Of a DNA stretch of 64,000 bases, positions 25,647 through 34,067 are shown piece by piece. The notes under the pieces were generated by a model that saw only the letters and a program-made list of their open reading frames with translations, did not search any database and was not told where the DNA came from. The stretch's first letter is position 1, and every line of letters starts with the position of its first letter. The stretch is taken from the NCBI GenBank assembly GCA_942491485.1, contig CALOAX010000009.1, forward strand, positions 1-64,000. Direction: 5' to 3'. The DNA comes from Desulfoluna sp942491485 (GTDB lineage Bacteria; Desulfobacterota; Desulfobacteria; Desulfobacterales; Desulfolunaceae). Position numbers and translations under genes: made by a program.

Positions 25647-26879
25647 ATGCCATCCATTTCCATCACCCACGGCGCCTTCAGCCAAGGCGGCGATATTGTG
25701 GACGCCCTCAGCAGTGCTGCCAACATGAAGGTCTACACCGACCGGGATATCATCACCCTCACCGCCGATCGTGAAAATCTCAAAGAGGCGTCACTCCTTA
25801 AAATCATCAAGGGCCAAACCCCGACCTTCAACACCTTCACCCAGGAGCGGGAAAAAGGTCTGGCCGCTGTCAAACTAACCCTGGCCAACCTGCTGTCGGC
25901 CGAAGAGGTTATCCTGTATGGCCTCAGCGGTCACCTGATCCCTGAGACGATCACCCCGGTTCTACGGGCCCTCATCATCACCGACAGGAAACGGCGCATC
26001 GCCTGTGCCCAGGAGACCCAAGGGCTGTCGAGCAAAGAGGCCTCACAGAAAATTCAAACCCTGGACGAGGCAGCCCTCCTCTGGTGCAGCAGTCTTCACG
26101 GAAAAAGCGCCTGGGATCCATCCCTCTACGACCTGGTCATCCCCACGGACAAAACCCAGGTAAAGGAGGCCCTGGCCCTGATCACCGAGAGCCTCTCCCG
26201 TATCGAAGTGGAACCCTCGGAAGCGAAACGGCTCATGGCCAACTTCACCCTGGCCTGCCGGGTGGAGCAAGCCCTTATCGAGACCGGGGAAGGACTCTCT
26301 GCCGAGGCCAATGATGGCCATGTCACGGTGACCATCGACAAAAACGTCCTCATGCTGAGCAAATTCAAGCAGAAGATTGAGACCGAAGCGTCCAAGATCA
26401 GCGGGGTCACGTCCGTCACGACCAAAATCGGCAAGGGCTTCTACAAGGCCAATGTCCTGTACGACTTCGATCTGCCCACACCACCCAGGGTGCTTCTGGT
26501 CGATGACGAAAAAGAGTTCGTCCAGACCCTCTCAGAACGGCTCAGCATGCGCGAAATGACCACCTCTGTGGCCTTCGGTGGTGAAGAGGCCCTGACCATT
26601 GCCGGCCAGGAGGAGACCGATGTCATGGTACTGGACCTGAAAATGCCCGGTGTCGACGGGTACGATGTTTTGAAAAACATGAAGGCAGAGCGGCCCCACG
26701 TTGAGGTGATCATCCTCACCGGCCACGGCTCCGAAGACGACCGCCGGAAGTGCCTGGAGATGGGGGCCTTTGCCTACCTCCAGAAGCCTGCAGACATCGA
26801 CCGCCTCACCGAGACCATGAAGGCGGCCTACGAAAAGATTCAATCAGCCCGGGCCGAAACCCCCGCGGCCAGCGAATAA
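25647..26879 (+). CDS. Cytidylate-kinase-like / BON-like / receiver fusion protein
   Basis: 410 residues in three parts. Residues 1-200 resemble the cytidylate-kinase-like family (ISITHGAFSQGGDIVDAL, then VYTDRDII), but the P-loop has lost its GK[ST] and is probably not catalytic. Residues about 215-270 resemble a BON fold (VTVTIDKNVLMLSKFKQ...VTSVTTKIGKGF). Residues about 280-400 are a receiver domain with phospho-acceptor Asp 330 in VLDLKMPG and Lys in LQKPAD. The ATG follows AAGGAG at good spacing. Expression is probably sigma-54-dependent from 25575-25590. Likely a signalling adaptor; function not known. Confidence 0.8.
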   Translation: MPSISITHGAFSQGGDIVDALSSAANMKVYTDRDIITLTADRENLKEASLLKIIKGQTPTFNTFTQEREKGLAAVKLTLANLLSAEEVILYGLSGHLIPETITPVLRALIITDRKRRIACAQETQGLSSKEASQKIQTLDEAALLWCSSLHGKSAWDPSLYDLVIPTDKTQVKEALALITESLSRIEVEPSEAKRLMANFTLACRVEQALIETGEGLSAEANDGHVTVTIDKNVLMLSKFKQKIETEASKISGVTSVTTKIGKGFYKANVLYDFDLPTPPRVLLVDDEKEFVQTLSERLSMREMTTSVAFGGEEALTIAGQEETDVMVLDLKMPGVDGYDVLKNMKAERPHVEVIILTGHGSEDDRRKCLEMGAFAYLQKPADIDRLTETMKAAYEKIQSARAETPAASE

Positions 26880-26953
26880 TAAAAAACGGGCGGCCCATTG
26901 CGGGAGGCACCGCAAGCCACCAGCCGCCCCCACACCTTATAAGGAGAGTAACC

Positions 26954-27388
26954 ATGACCTACAAACCCCATGTGCTCGTTGTGGACGACGAGAAAGAGTT
27001 TGCTGACACCCTGGCTCAGCGACTTGCCCTGCGCGATTACAACACACAAACGGCCTATTCCGGACAGGAGGCCCTGGATATCCTTGAAGCCGAAACCACA
27101 GACCTCGTGCTCCTGGACGTTCTCATGCCGGGCATGGACGGAGCCGAGACCCTTATCCGAATCAAAGCCGGCCATCCCCTGCTCCCGGTCCTCATGCTCA
27201 CCGGCGAGGCCACGGTGGAGCGAGCCATTGCCGGCATGAAAGCGGGGGCCTTCGACTTTCTCATGAAGCCGTGTGACATCGACACCATCGCCGGAAAGCT
27301 GGAAGAGGCCTACAAAATCAAGGCCGACCAGGACACCAAAATCCGTGAGGCGGAGATCAACAACATCATTGCTCGAAAAGGGTGGTAA
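26954..27388 (+). CDS. Single-domain response regulator with C-terminal helix
   Basis: 144 residues: a receiver domain with Asp pocket DDE (about 11-13), phospho-acceptor Asp 55 in LLDVLMPG, Thr in MLTGEAT and Lys in LMKPCD, followed by a charged helix of about 25 residues. No DNA-binding domain. The start follows AAGGAG. Sequence is close to the receiver of the preceding fusion protein, suggesting duplication within the island. Confidence 0.92.
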   Translation: MTYKPHVLVVDDEKEFADTLAQRLALRDYNTQTAYSGQEALDILEAETTDLVLLDVLMPGMDGAETLIRIKAGHPLLPVLMLTGEATVERAIAGMKAGAFDFLMKPCDIDTIAGKLEEAYKIKADQDTKIREAEINNIIARKGW

Positions 27389-27418
27389 CAGCACCGCCCC
27401 GCACCCCCACCCAAGCCG

Positions 27419-27507
27419 GAGAGACTGAAGGCTGAGGCCCCTCTTGGTGAAACAAGACGATCAGAGGAAAGGCCTGGCCCGTGCACACAGTCTCCATAAA
27501 CAAGCGG
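27419..27507 (+). promoter_or_regulatory. Structured leader upstream of the SLC13 transporter
   Basis: GAGACTG near 27421 pairs with CAGTCTC near 27489, enclosing a second stem GGCC-CCTCT / AGAGG-aaa-GGCC. The nested helices lie about 55 bp before the transporter start. No known riboswitch class is recognised and no T-run follows. Confidence 0.35.
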
Positions 27508-27562
27508 CCGACCGTTTGGGGAGGCAACCCACGACTGCGACGTTCTGCATGGAGGTATATTT

Positions 27563-29035
27563 ATGACAACCGACGCTCTTCAGGCCGAAAAACGGCCCAT
27601 TGACTGGAAGCGACTCTTCTTTCTCACCCTGGGGCTCGGGCTCTTTGCCCTGGTCTATTTCAGCCCGGCCTGGCCCGACGCCATCGACCCCAACGGAGAA
27701 CGCTTTGCCCTGAGCCCAGAAGCACAAGGGGCCATTGCCATCTTCCTACTGGCAGGCACATGGTGGGTGTTCGAAGTCCTGCCCATCGGCATCACCGGCA
27801 TCACCATCGGGGTGTTGCAGGTCATGTTTATGGTCCGACCCGCCAACGCCGCCTTTAAAGATTTTATGGAGCCTTCGGTTCTCTTTATTTTCGCCTCCCT
27901 GGTCATCGGCATGGTGTTTACCAAAACAGGGCTCACAAGGCGTATCGCCTACAAGATGCTCTCCGTCGTGGGAGAACGCACCAGCATGATCTACCTGGGG
28001 TGCTTCGTCATTACGGCGGCTCTCACCCACATCATGGCCCACACGGCCGTGGCCGCCACCATGTACCCCCTGCTCGTCACCATCCACTCCATGTACGCCA
28101 ATGACCGCGAGCCCACGCGCTTCGGAAAAGGCCTCTTCATCGGGATGGCCTGGGTGGCAGGTGCCGGCTCCATCGTTACCCTCCTGGGTTCCGCCAGGGG
28201 CGCCGTGGCCGTTGGATTCTTCAAAGACGTCGTGGGGCGGGAGATCGACTTTTTTGAGCTCTCCTACTACATGTTTCCCGTGGGCTGGATAATGACAATC
28301 ATCCTCTGGGGCATGACCATGGTCCTGTTCAAACCGGAAAAAGAGCGAATCATCGGCATCAAAGAGCGCTCGGCCTTTATGCTCAGGGAGATGGGCGCCA
28401 TAACCCGCACCGAGGTGGTCTCAGCCGTCATCATCTTCGGCTGCATCTTCCTCCTCTCCATGAGGTCCTTTATCCCTGCCCTGGCAGGGGTCGACAAAAC
28501 CGCCATCATCCTCGTCTCCACCATCCTCTTCTTTGTCCTGAACATCCTGGACTTAAAAGACCTGGAGGCGGTTCCCTGGAACATCATCCTCCTGTTCGGC
28601 GGCGCCATGAGTATCGGCTTCTGCCTCTGGGAGACCGGTGCCGCGCAATGGCTGGCTGTCAACTGGCTCACGCTGTTCAAAGAGTCCCACTGGTTCATCT
28701 TTGTCATGAGCATCGCGTTTTTTGTCCTCATGATGACCAACTTCATCATGAACGTTGCGGCCATCGCCATCTCACTGCCCGTGGCCCTGGTCATCGCCCC
28801 CTACCTGGGGGTAGCCCCTGAAGTGATCCTCTTTGCCGCCCTGGTTACGGCAGGGATGCCCTTCCTCCTTCTCGTGGGAGCGGCCCCCAACGCCATCGCC
28901 TACGACTCGGGCCAATTCACCACCGGAGAATTCTTCGGCTACGGGATCATTGCCAGTATCGTCCTCATGGTGGTCACCGGGATCTTTGTCTTGCTGATCT
29001 GGCCCATGATGGGCATGCCAATATTACTTACTTAA
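27563..29035 (+). CDS. SLC13/DASS-family sodium:anion symporter
   Basis: Inner membrane transporter of the divalent anion:sodium symporter family (dicarboxylates, sulfate and related anions). The 490-residue protein has about 11-13 membrane segments, the WWVFEVLPIGITGI entry helix and, late in the protein, the LVGAAPNAIAYDSGQFTTGEFF signature with a conserved SNT-like Ala-Pro-Asn loop. GGAGG precedes the ATG. Located at the end of the regulator island, which probably controls it; substrate not known. Confidence 0.88.
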   Translation: MTTDALQAEKRPIDWKRLFFLTLGLGLFALVYFSPAWPDAIDPNGERFALSPEAQGAIAIFLLAGTWWVFEVLPIGITGITIGVLQVMFMVRPANAAFKDFMEPSVLFIFASLVIGMVFTKTGLTRRIAYKMLSVVGERTSMIYLGCFVITAALTHIMAHTAVAATMYPLLVTIHSMYANDREPTRFGKGLFIGMAWVAGAGSIVTLLGSARGAVAVGFFKDVVGREIDFFELSYYMFPVGWIMTIILWGMTMVLFKPEKERIIGIKERSAFMLREMGAITRTEVVSAVIIFGCIFLLSMRSFIPALAGVDKTAIILVSTILFFVLNILDLKDLEAVPWNIILLFGGAMSIGFCLWETGAAQWLAVNWLTLFKESHWFIFVMSIAFFVLMMTNFIMNVAAIAISLPVALVIAPYLGVAPEVILFAALVTAGMPFLLLVGAAPNAIAYDSGQFTTGEFFGYGIIASIVLMVVTGIFVLLIWPMMGMPILLT

Positions 29036-29368
29036 ACTCCGCCGAATTGGGTTTTCAGGGAGGAGAACTTAGCTCACCCCTGAAAACCCAACCGAGTGTT
29101 TAGATCAGTTATCACTGGGATATAACCTAACCGGAAATACCTCTCCCAAGAACTACAAAACAAGTGATACACACCGATGTACCCAACCCATTTGCCAGTT
29201 TCTCCCTGAGGGAAAATCAAGAACCATCCGAAAACAAAAAGGGATGTGCCTCCATTGGGCACATCCCCCACCTCACAAAGGTAGCTAAATTTATCAGGGA
29301 CTTACAAACCAACCGCATCGCCTAATTCATAAGTTTTATTGAACATATCGATCAATAACCCAAAGCCC

Positions 29369-29397
29369 TTGACACCCCATATGATCTTTTGCAGAAT
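29369..29397 (+). promoter_or_regulatory. Candidate promoter of the antiporter operon
   Basis: TTGACA (29369-29374) and CAGAAT (29392-29397), spacing 17 bp. The -10 is poor but the -35 is perfect. It implies an untranslated leader of about 280 nt. Confidence 0.45.
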
Positions 29398-29403
29398 AGC
29401 CAT

Positions 29404-29686
29404 TTATCAATGGTCGTCACGCCCTGTGAAGGGATTCTCGGCTCACGGTCTCAGTGCTCATTTCGGGAGTTTACCATGCCTTCGAGAAGAGAAAAAATGC
29501 CCCGCTGCCGAAAGCGATTTATGATGAATGTGCGGAAACCACCCGGGTGGGACACAGGGGAAAACCGCTCGCGGTTTGTGTCCGTCACCCAGAGATTAAC
29601 GGGTTTTCCCCCTGACACCTGAAACCGTCCGGATCATCCCCCGGACCGATTCAGCGACATTGTCAATACTGAGGAAGGTAGCAACT
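29404..29686 (+). promoter_or_regulatory. Long structured leader of the antiporter operon
   Basis: The leader contains a stem GGACACA / TGTGTCC enclosing AAACCGC-tcg-CGGTTT (about 29552-29582), and a second hairpin GTCCGG / CCGGAC (about 29627-29646) shortly before the mnhE ribosome-binding site. The layout suggests post-transcriptional control. No riboswitch class is assigned. Confidence 0.35.
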
Positions 29687-30244
29687 GTGATAAGAAAAAA
29701 AAACACCCCTCGGCCACCAACCGAGCGGCCTGAGGCCAAGGGCGGTTTCAAACTGGTCCCCTTTACCGTTACGTTTACGGTCATGATGGCAACCTGGGTG
29801 ATTCTGTCGGGAAAGCTCGACATCTTCCACCTCTCCCTGGGCGTCGTCTCCTGCGTGATTGTCTCTCTCATCTCATCGGATCTCCTGATCACCACCACAT
29901 CATTCAAGGGCATGCCCGGTCTCTGGGTTCGGTTCGCGCTCTACATGCCGTGGCTCATCAAGGAGATCGTTCTTGCCAACATCCACGTCTTGAAACTCGT
30001 CTTCCATCCCAGGCTGCACGAGAAAATCAACCCACAGATCATTGAGTTCCGAAGCCGGATGAAGGATGACATGGGCCTGGTGACCTTTGCCAACTCCATC
30101 ACCCTCACCCCCGGAACCATTACCGTCTCCCTCTCCATCTTCGGGGACTATGTGGTCCACGCCATTGACGACGCGTCCGCCGAGCCCCTGCCCGGCGAGA
30201 TGGAGAAACGTGTTGCAACCGTATTTGGAGAGAACCATGGATAG
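29687..30244 (+). CDS. mnhE: Na+/H+ antiporter subunit MnhE/MrpE
   Basis: Membrane subunit E of the Mrp-type multisubunit cation/proton antiporter. The 185-residue protein has two N-terminal membrane helices, a middle helix (WVRFALYMPWLIKEIVLANI), and the conserved C-terminal segment with ANSITLTPGTITVSL. The GTG at 29687 is chosen because GAGGAAGG lies 8 bp upstream; a TTG 27 bp earlier lacks a site. First gene of the operon; overlaps mnhF by 8 bp. Confidence 0.9.
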   Translation: MIRKKNTPRPPTERPEAKGGFKLVPFTVTFTVMMATWVILSGKLDIFHLSLGVVSCVIVSLISSDLLITTTSFKGMPGLWVRFALYMPWLIKEIVLANIHVLKLVFHPRLHEKINPQIIEFRSRMKDDMGLVTFANSITLTPGTITVSLSIFGDYVVHAIDDASAEPLPGEMEKRVATVFGENHG

Positions 30245-30527
30245 CTTTTTTCTCTGCACAGGCGTCGCCATCTGTTTGATTTCGTTGCTTTCCCTATACC
30301 GATCCATTGTCGGCCCCACCATCCTGGACCGCATCATCGGCATCAACGCCCTGGGCACCAAGACCACCGTGCTCCTCATCATTATCGGCCTGCTCTTTGA
30401 CCGGGTGGATATGTTCGTGGATATCTCCCTGGCCTACGCCCTCCTGAACTTCATTACGGTTCTGGCGTCGGCCCGTTACTTCCACAAAAAGAAGGGCCTC
30501 CACGGCGAATCCCTTACCCAGAAATAA
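30237..30527 (+). CDS. mnhF: Na+/H+ antiporter subunit MnhF/MrpF
   Basis: Small 96-residue membrane subunit with three helices and the family core SIVGPTILDRIIGINALGTK followed by an acidic DRVDMFVDISLAYALLNF. The ATG at 30237 overlaps the mnhE stop and is preceded by GGAGAG. Confidence 0.9.
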   Translation: MDSFFLCTGVAICLISLLSLYRSIVGPTILDRIIGINALGTKTTVLLIIIGLLFDRVDMFVDISLAYALLNFITVLASARYFHKKKGLHGESLTQK

Positions 30528-30539
30528 GGAGCGACAAAA

Positions 30540-30887
30540 ATGGTTATTGTGTCAGCACTCCTCATCGCCGTCGGCATCTTCTTTTTCTTTGCAGGTGCCG
30601 TGGGCGTCATCCGATTTCCCGACTTCTACTCCCGGCTTCATCCCGCCGGAATGATAGACACCATGGGCCTTTTGCTCTCCATGAGCGGCCTGGCTCTCTA
30701 CATCCTTGCTCACCATGGCCTCACCGGTCCCAACATCCTGACGGCCATTAAGATCATTCTCATAGTAATCTTCGTCTACATCACCAGCCCCACCGCCACC
30801 CACGCCATCGTGGACGCGGGTATCCGGGCGGGCCTGGCTCCGTGGACCAAAAAGAAAAACGGAGGCAACGATGACGACTCCCATTGA
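30540..30887 (+). CDS. mnhG: Na+/H+ antiporter subunit MnhG/MrpG
   Basis: Subunit G, 115 residues, three membrane helices with the signature GAVGVIRFPDFYSRLHPAG and the late SPTATHAI motif. Preceded by AAGGAG. Overlaps the next gene by 17 bp. Confidence 0.92.
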   Translation: MVIVSALLIAVGIFFFFAGAVGVIRFPDFYSRLHPAGMIDTMGLLLSMSGLALYILAHHGLTGPNILTAIKIILIVIFVYITSPTATHAIVDAGIRAGLAPWTKKKNGGNDDDSH

Positions 30888-31116
30888 TCTGATGATCTTG
30901 ACCCTCGTGGTGATCAGCGGTGTCGGCGCCCTGGCCGTCAAGGATCTCCTCGGGGCAGCCATTGTCTTCAGCGCCTATAGCTTTCTCATGTGCCTGGCCT
31001 GGGCCATCATGGGGGCCGTGGACGTGGCGTTTACCGAAGCAGCTGTAGGGGCGGGCGTCAGCACCGTCTTCTGCGTGGCGGCTGTTTTTCACACCACACG
31101 GAGGACCAAAGATTGA
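30871..31116 (+). CDS. Antiporter subunit, DUF4040/MbhD-like
   Basis: An 81-residue membrane protein with two to three helices (IDLMILTLVVISGVGALAVKDLLGAAIVFSAYSF...) and the conserved AVDVAFTEAAVGAG motif. It corresponds to the C-terminal part of MnhA in two-domain antiporters and to MbhD in membrane-bound hydrogenases. Its TGA overlaps the TTG of the next gene. Confidence 0.88.
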   Translation: MTTPIDLMILTLVVISGVGALAVKDLLGAAIVFSAYSFLMCLAWAIMGAVDVAFTEAAVGAGVSTVFCVAAVFHTTRRTKD

Positions 31117-31946
31117 GACTGTTAGCCCTCATTGCCGTCGTCCTTACGGGCGGGCTCATCATTTTCCACACCGGAGACCTCCCGGACTTCGGAGACCCCA
31201 ACTCACCGGCAAGTACCCACCTCTCCCCCTACTATCTGGAACACGGGGAGGGGGACACCCATGCCCCCAACATCGTCTCAGCGGTCCTTGCCGATTACCG
31301 TGGCTTTGACACCATGTTTGAAACCACGGTGGTCTTTGCCGCCGGCCTGGCCTGCTTCTTCCTGCTCCGCCGAAAAACAGAGCCCGGGGACAAGCCCCGC
31401 ATGTACCGTCACCTGCCCACGGGAGTGACCTTGCGAATCAAAAGCGGCGGCACATTCCCCGAGGAGGACTCCACGGAGTTCCGGCGCATGGACTCCCACT
31501 TCGTGCCCCATCAGATCATCATCAAAAACACCTGCCGATTGGTGATCCCTTTTATCCAGGTCTTCGCCCTTTATGTCGTGGCCCACGGCCACTACAGCCC
31601 CGGAGGCGGTTTCCAGGGCGGGGTGCTGCTGGCTGCAGCCATCATTCTTTATGCCATCAGCCACGATTTGAGGCGCTCCATCCATCGCTTTTCTGAAAAG
31701 GTGGCGGCCCTCTCCGGTTCCCTTGGCGTCTTCATCTACGCCGGCGCCGGAGCCCTCTGCCTGCTTCTGGGTGCCAACTTCCTCAACTACGAAGCCCTGG
31801 GGCCCCTGCTGGGCGTGGATGCTGTCATGGCCCGCTCCCACGGTATTCTGATCATCGAAATTGGCGTGGCCCTTGCCGTCATGGCCGTGATTGTCTGGAT
31901 TTACTACAACCTGTCTTCGGCAGGGAAACACGACGAGGGGCTTTGA
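31113..31946 (+). CDS. mnhB: Antiporter subunit MnhB/MrpB with MbhE-like N-terminal region
   Basis: 277 residues in two parts. The N-terminal third (about 1-100) resembles MbhE or the end of MnhA: one helix, a soluble loop, then TMFETTVVFAAGLACFFLL. From about residue 140 it is a standard subunit B (PFIQVFALYVVAHGHYSPGGGFQGGVLLAAAIILYA). The TTG start follows GGAGG and overlaps the preceding stop. In some relatives the two parts are separate genes. Confidence 0.88.
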   Translation: MRLLALIAVVLTGGLIIFHTGDLPDFGDPNSPASTHLSPYYLEHGEGDTHAPNIVSAVLADYRGFDTMFETTVVFAAGLACFFLLRRKTEPGDKPRMYRHLPTGVTLRIKSGGTFPEEDSTEFRRMDSHFVPHQIIIKNTCRLVIPFIQVFALYVVAHGHYSPGGGFQGGVLLAAAIILYAISHDLRRSIHRFSEKVAALSGSLGVFIYAGAGALCLLLGANFLNYEALGPLLGVDAVMARSHGILIIEIGVALAVMAVIVWIYYNLSSAGKHDEGL

Positions 31947-31950
31947 TACC

Positions 31951-32358
31951 ATGACCGACCTGTTGCCGCTCATCGCGGCCAAATACAACTACTGGATCTA
32001 CACGATTTTAATGATGATCGGTCTGTACGCCATGATCGCCAAGAACAACCTGGTGAAAAAGATCATCGGCATGAACATCTTCCAGACGGCCATCATCCTC
32101 TTCTACGTATCCATCGCATACAAAAAAGGGGCCACCCTTCCCATCATCATGGGAGACGGCCACGGAGGTGGCCACGGTGCCATCCAAGCGGCGGACTACA
32201 TCAACCCCCTTCCCCACTGCCTTATGCTCACGGCCATCGTGGTGTCGGTGGCTACCCTTGGGGTGGCCCTGGCCCTGGCCATCAAAATCTATCGGCAGTA
32301 CGGCACCCTGGAAGAGGATGACATCAATCACCAGATTCGAATGCAGGCAGGACAGTAA
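31951..32358 (+). CDS. mnhC: Na+/H+ antiporter subunit MnhC/MrpC (NuoK-like)
   Basis: 135-residue NuoK homologue with three membrane helices and the motif KKIIGMNIFQTAIILFYVS followed by a Gly/His-rich loop and NPLPHCLMLTAIVVSVATLGVALAL. The ATG at 31951 follows GAGGGG. Confidence 0.92.
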   Translation: MTDLLPLIAAKYNYWIYTILMMIGLYAMIAKNNLVKKIIGMNIFQTAIILFYVSIAYKKGATLPIIMGDGHGGGHGAIQAADYINPLPHCLMLTAIVVSVATLGVALALAIKIYRQYGTLEEDDINHQIRMQAGQ

Positions 32359-32360
32359 GA

Positions 32361-34067
32361 ATGACTCAGCATTTTCCAGCACTCCTTATTATCGTACCGC
32401 TGCTGTCGGCACTCGCCGTCTCCGCCATGGGGTGGATCGACCGGCGCTGGTGCTTTCCCCTGGCTGTCGCCTCCCTGGGCGGTGCCCTGGCCGTTTCGGT
32501 CAGCCTTCTGGTCCAGGTCATGGCTGCCGGACCCATTGTTTACCAAATGGCGGGATGGAGCCCCCCCATCGGCATCACCTATGTGATCGACTACCTGAAC
32601 GCCCCGGTTCTCGTTGTGGTTCTTGCCGCAGCGTTTTTGAACCTCATCGGAGCCAAGGTCAGGATCGAGGCAGAGTTCGAGGAGAAGCTCGGGGCCTACC
32701 TGGCTCTTTACATTCTCTTTCTCTCCGGCATGGTGGGTATCGTCGCCACGGGTGACGCCTTCAACCTTTATGTGCTTCTGGAGATCGCCTCCCTCACCGG
32801 GTATGCCCTCATCGGCCTCGGAAAGGAGAGGGCCCCCCTGTCGAGCCTCAACTACCTCTTCATGGGGACCATCGGCGCCTCCTTCTACCTGCTGGGCATC
32901 GGCTACATTTACATCGCCACCGGCACCCTCAACATGGCCGATATCTCGAACATGATGCCGCAGCTCATGGGCTCAGGAACCCTCTTCCTGGCGCTTATCA
33001 TCTGCATGACAGGCCTCTTTGTGAAGATGGCCCTCTTCCCCATGCACGGCTGGCTGCCCAATGCTTACAGCAACGCGCCCTCGGCATCCGCCGGGCTTAT
33101 TGCACCGCTCACCACCAAGGTGATGGTCTACGCCATGGTGCGGGTCGGCCTCACGATCTTTACCCCGGAGTTCACCTTCTCCCGGGCCATCCTGTCGGAA
33201 ACCATCGTCTGGCTGGCCGTGGGTGCCATTGTCGCTGGGTCCCTTCTGGCCCTGATGCAAAGGCGTCTCTCCCGCATGCTCACCTACGTTATCGTGGCTG
33301 AGGTGGGCTACATGGTGGGGGGCTTCTGGCTGGGCAACAAAACCGGCATCACCGGTGCCACCCTGCACATCATCAACGATGCGGCCATGACCCTCACCCT
33401 CTTCATGGCGGTAAGCACCATTACCTGGAAGCTGGGCAGCGACAAGTTCGAAGACCTGAAGGGGCTTTTCGGCAAGATGCCCTTCACCATGATCGGGTTC
33501 GTCCTGGCAGCGCTTGCCGTTATCGGCATCCCCCCCACCTGCGGATTTTTCAGCAAGTGGTACCTCATCACCGGCGGCATCGAAGCCGGACAGTGGGGCT
33601 TTGTGGTTGCCCTTCTCTTCAGCAGCCTGGTCAATGCGGTGCTCTTCTTCCGCATCTTTGAGATCGCCTTCTTTGAGCCCTTTGCGGAAGGCCACGGTCA
33701 TCACGGCCACGGCCCCGCCATGAGCGAAGCCCCCACCTCCATGGTGGCCCCGCTGATCATTGCGGCCCTTTCCCTCATCGTCCTGGGTCTCTACACCGGC
33801 GACATTGTCACGAAACTCATTCAGCTGGCCGGCATGCCGGCGGGGATTGTAGATATGGAAATGCTATTCGGCCAAACCCCTTGCCGAGATTCTCGTCTCT
33901 TTTTCATCGTGCCCATCATCTTCTCCAGCCGGTCGGAGAACGTACGTGAGGCGTGGACCTTTGTTGCAGCCATTTCAGTTGTATCGTGCTCTCCATTGCT
34001 CCCCTTTATACTGGGGGGTGAAATTGAGTACAACCTGGCCTCCGTTCTGCCGGAATCTCCTCTTTGA
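32361..34067 (+). CDS. mnhD: Na+/H+ antiporter subunit MnhD/MrpD (NuoN/M-like), 3' end fused by frame change
   Basis: Proton-pumping ND-type subunit with about 14 membrane helices. Conserved features include LEIASLTGYALIG, the lysine-bearing FVKMALFPMHGWLPNAYSNAPSA helix and GIPPTCGFFSKWYL. Family similarity ends near residue 495 (about 33850). The rest of the open frame reads into the start of the next ND-type gene, whose ATG is at about 33855. A TAG in another frame at 33850-33852 is the probable true stop, so one base change near 33848 would separate the genes. Confidence 0.88.
   Translation: MTQHFPALLIIVPLLSALAVSAMGWIDRRWCFPLAVASLGGALAVSVSLLVQVMAAGPIVYQMAGWSPPIGITYVIDYLNAPVLVVVLAAAFLNLIGAKVRIEAEFEEKLGAYLALYILFLSGMVGIVATGDAFNLYVLLEIASLTGYALIGLGKERAPLSSLNYLFMGTIGASFYLLGIGYIYIATGTLNMADISNMMPQLMGSGTLFLALIICMTGLFVKMALFPMHGWLPNAYSNAPSASAGLIAPLTTKVMVYAMVRVGLTIFTPEFTFSRAILSETIVWLAVGAIVAGSLLALMQRRLSRMLTYVIVAEVGYMVGGFWLGNKTGITGATLHIINDAAMTLTLFMAVSTITWKLGSDKFEDLKGLFGKMPFTMIGFVLAALAVIGIPPTCGFFSKWYLITGGIEAGQWGFVVALLFSSLVNAVLFFRIFEIAFFEPFAEGHGHHGHGPAMSEAPTSMVAPLIIAALSLIVLGLYTGDIVTKLIQLAGMPAGIVDMEMLFGQTPCRDSRLFFIVPIIFSSRSENVREAWTFVAAISVVSCSPLLPFILGGEIEYNLASVLPESPL

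Larger units (their letters stand above)
29036..29686. other. Intergenic region before the antiporter operon
   Basis: About 650 bp. A 14-bp inverted repeat TTGGGTTTTCAGGG / CCCTGAAAACCCAA (about 29046-29090) follows the symporter gene and could stop transcription. Another hairpin (GGGATGTGCC / GGGCACATCCC, about 29240-29265) has its T-run on the minus strand, where no gene precedes it. A promoter and a long structured leader for the antiporter operon fill the right half. Confidence 0.5.

Noticed and set aside
27460..27480. Possible second -24/-12 promoter before the SLC13 gene
   Set aside because: GG and GC are 10 bp apart, but the flanking bases match the consensus poorly and the segment is inside a strong stem.
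29074..29271. Minus-strand open frame of 65 codons ending at a hairpin with a T-run
   Set aside because: No ribosome-binding site, no conserved motif and an aromatic-rich odd composition. The hairpin alone is too little to call a transcript.
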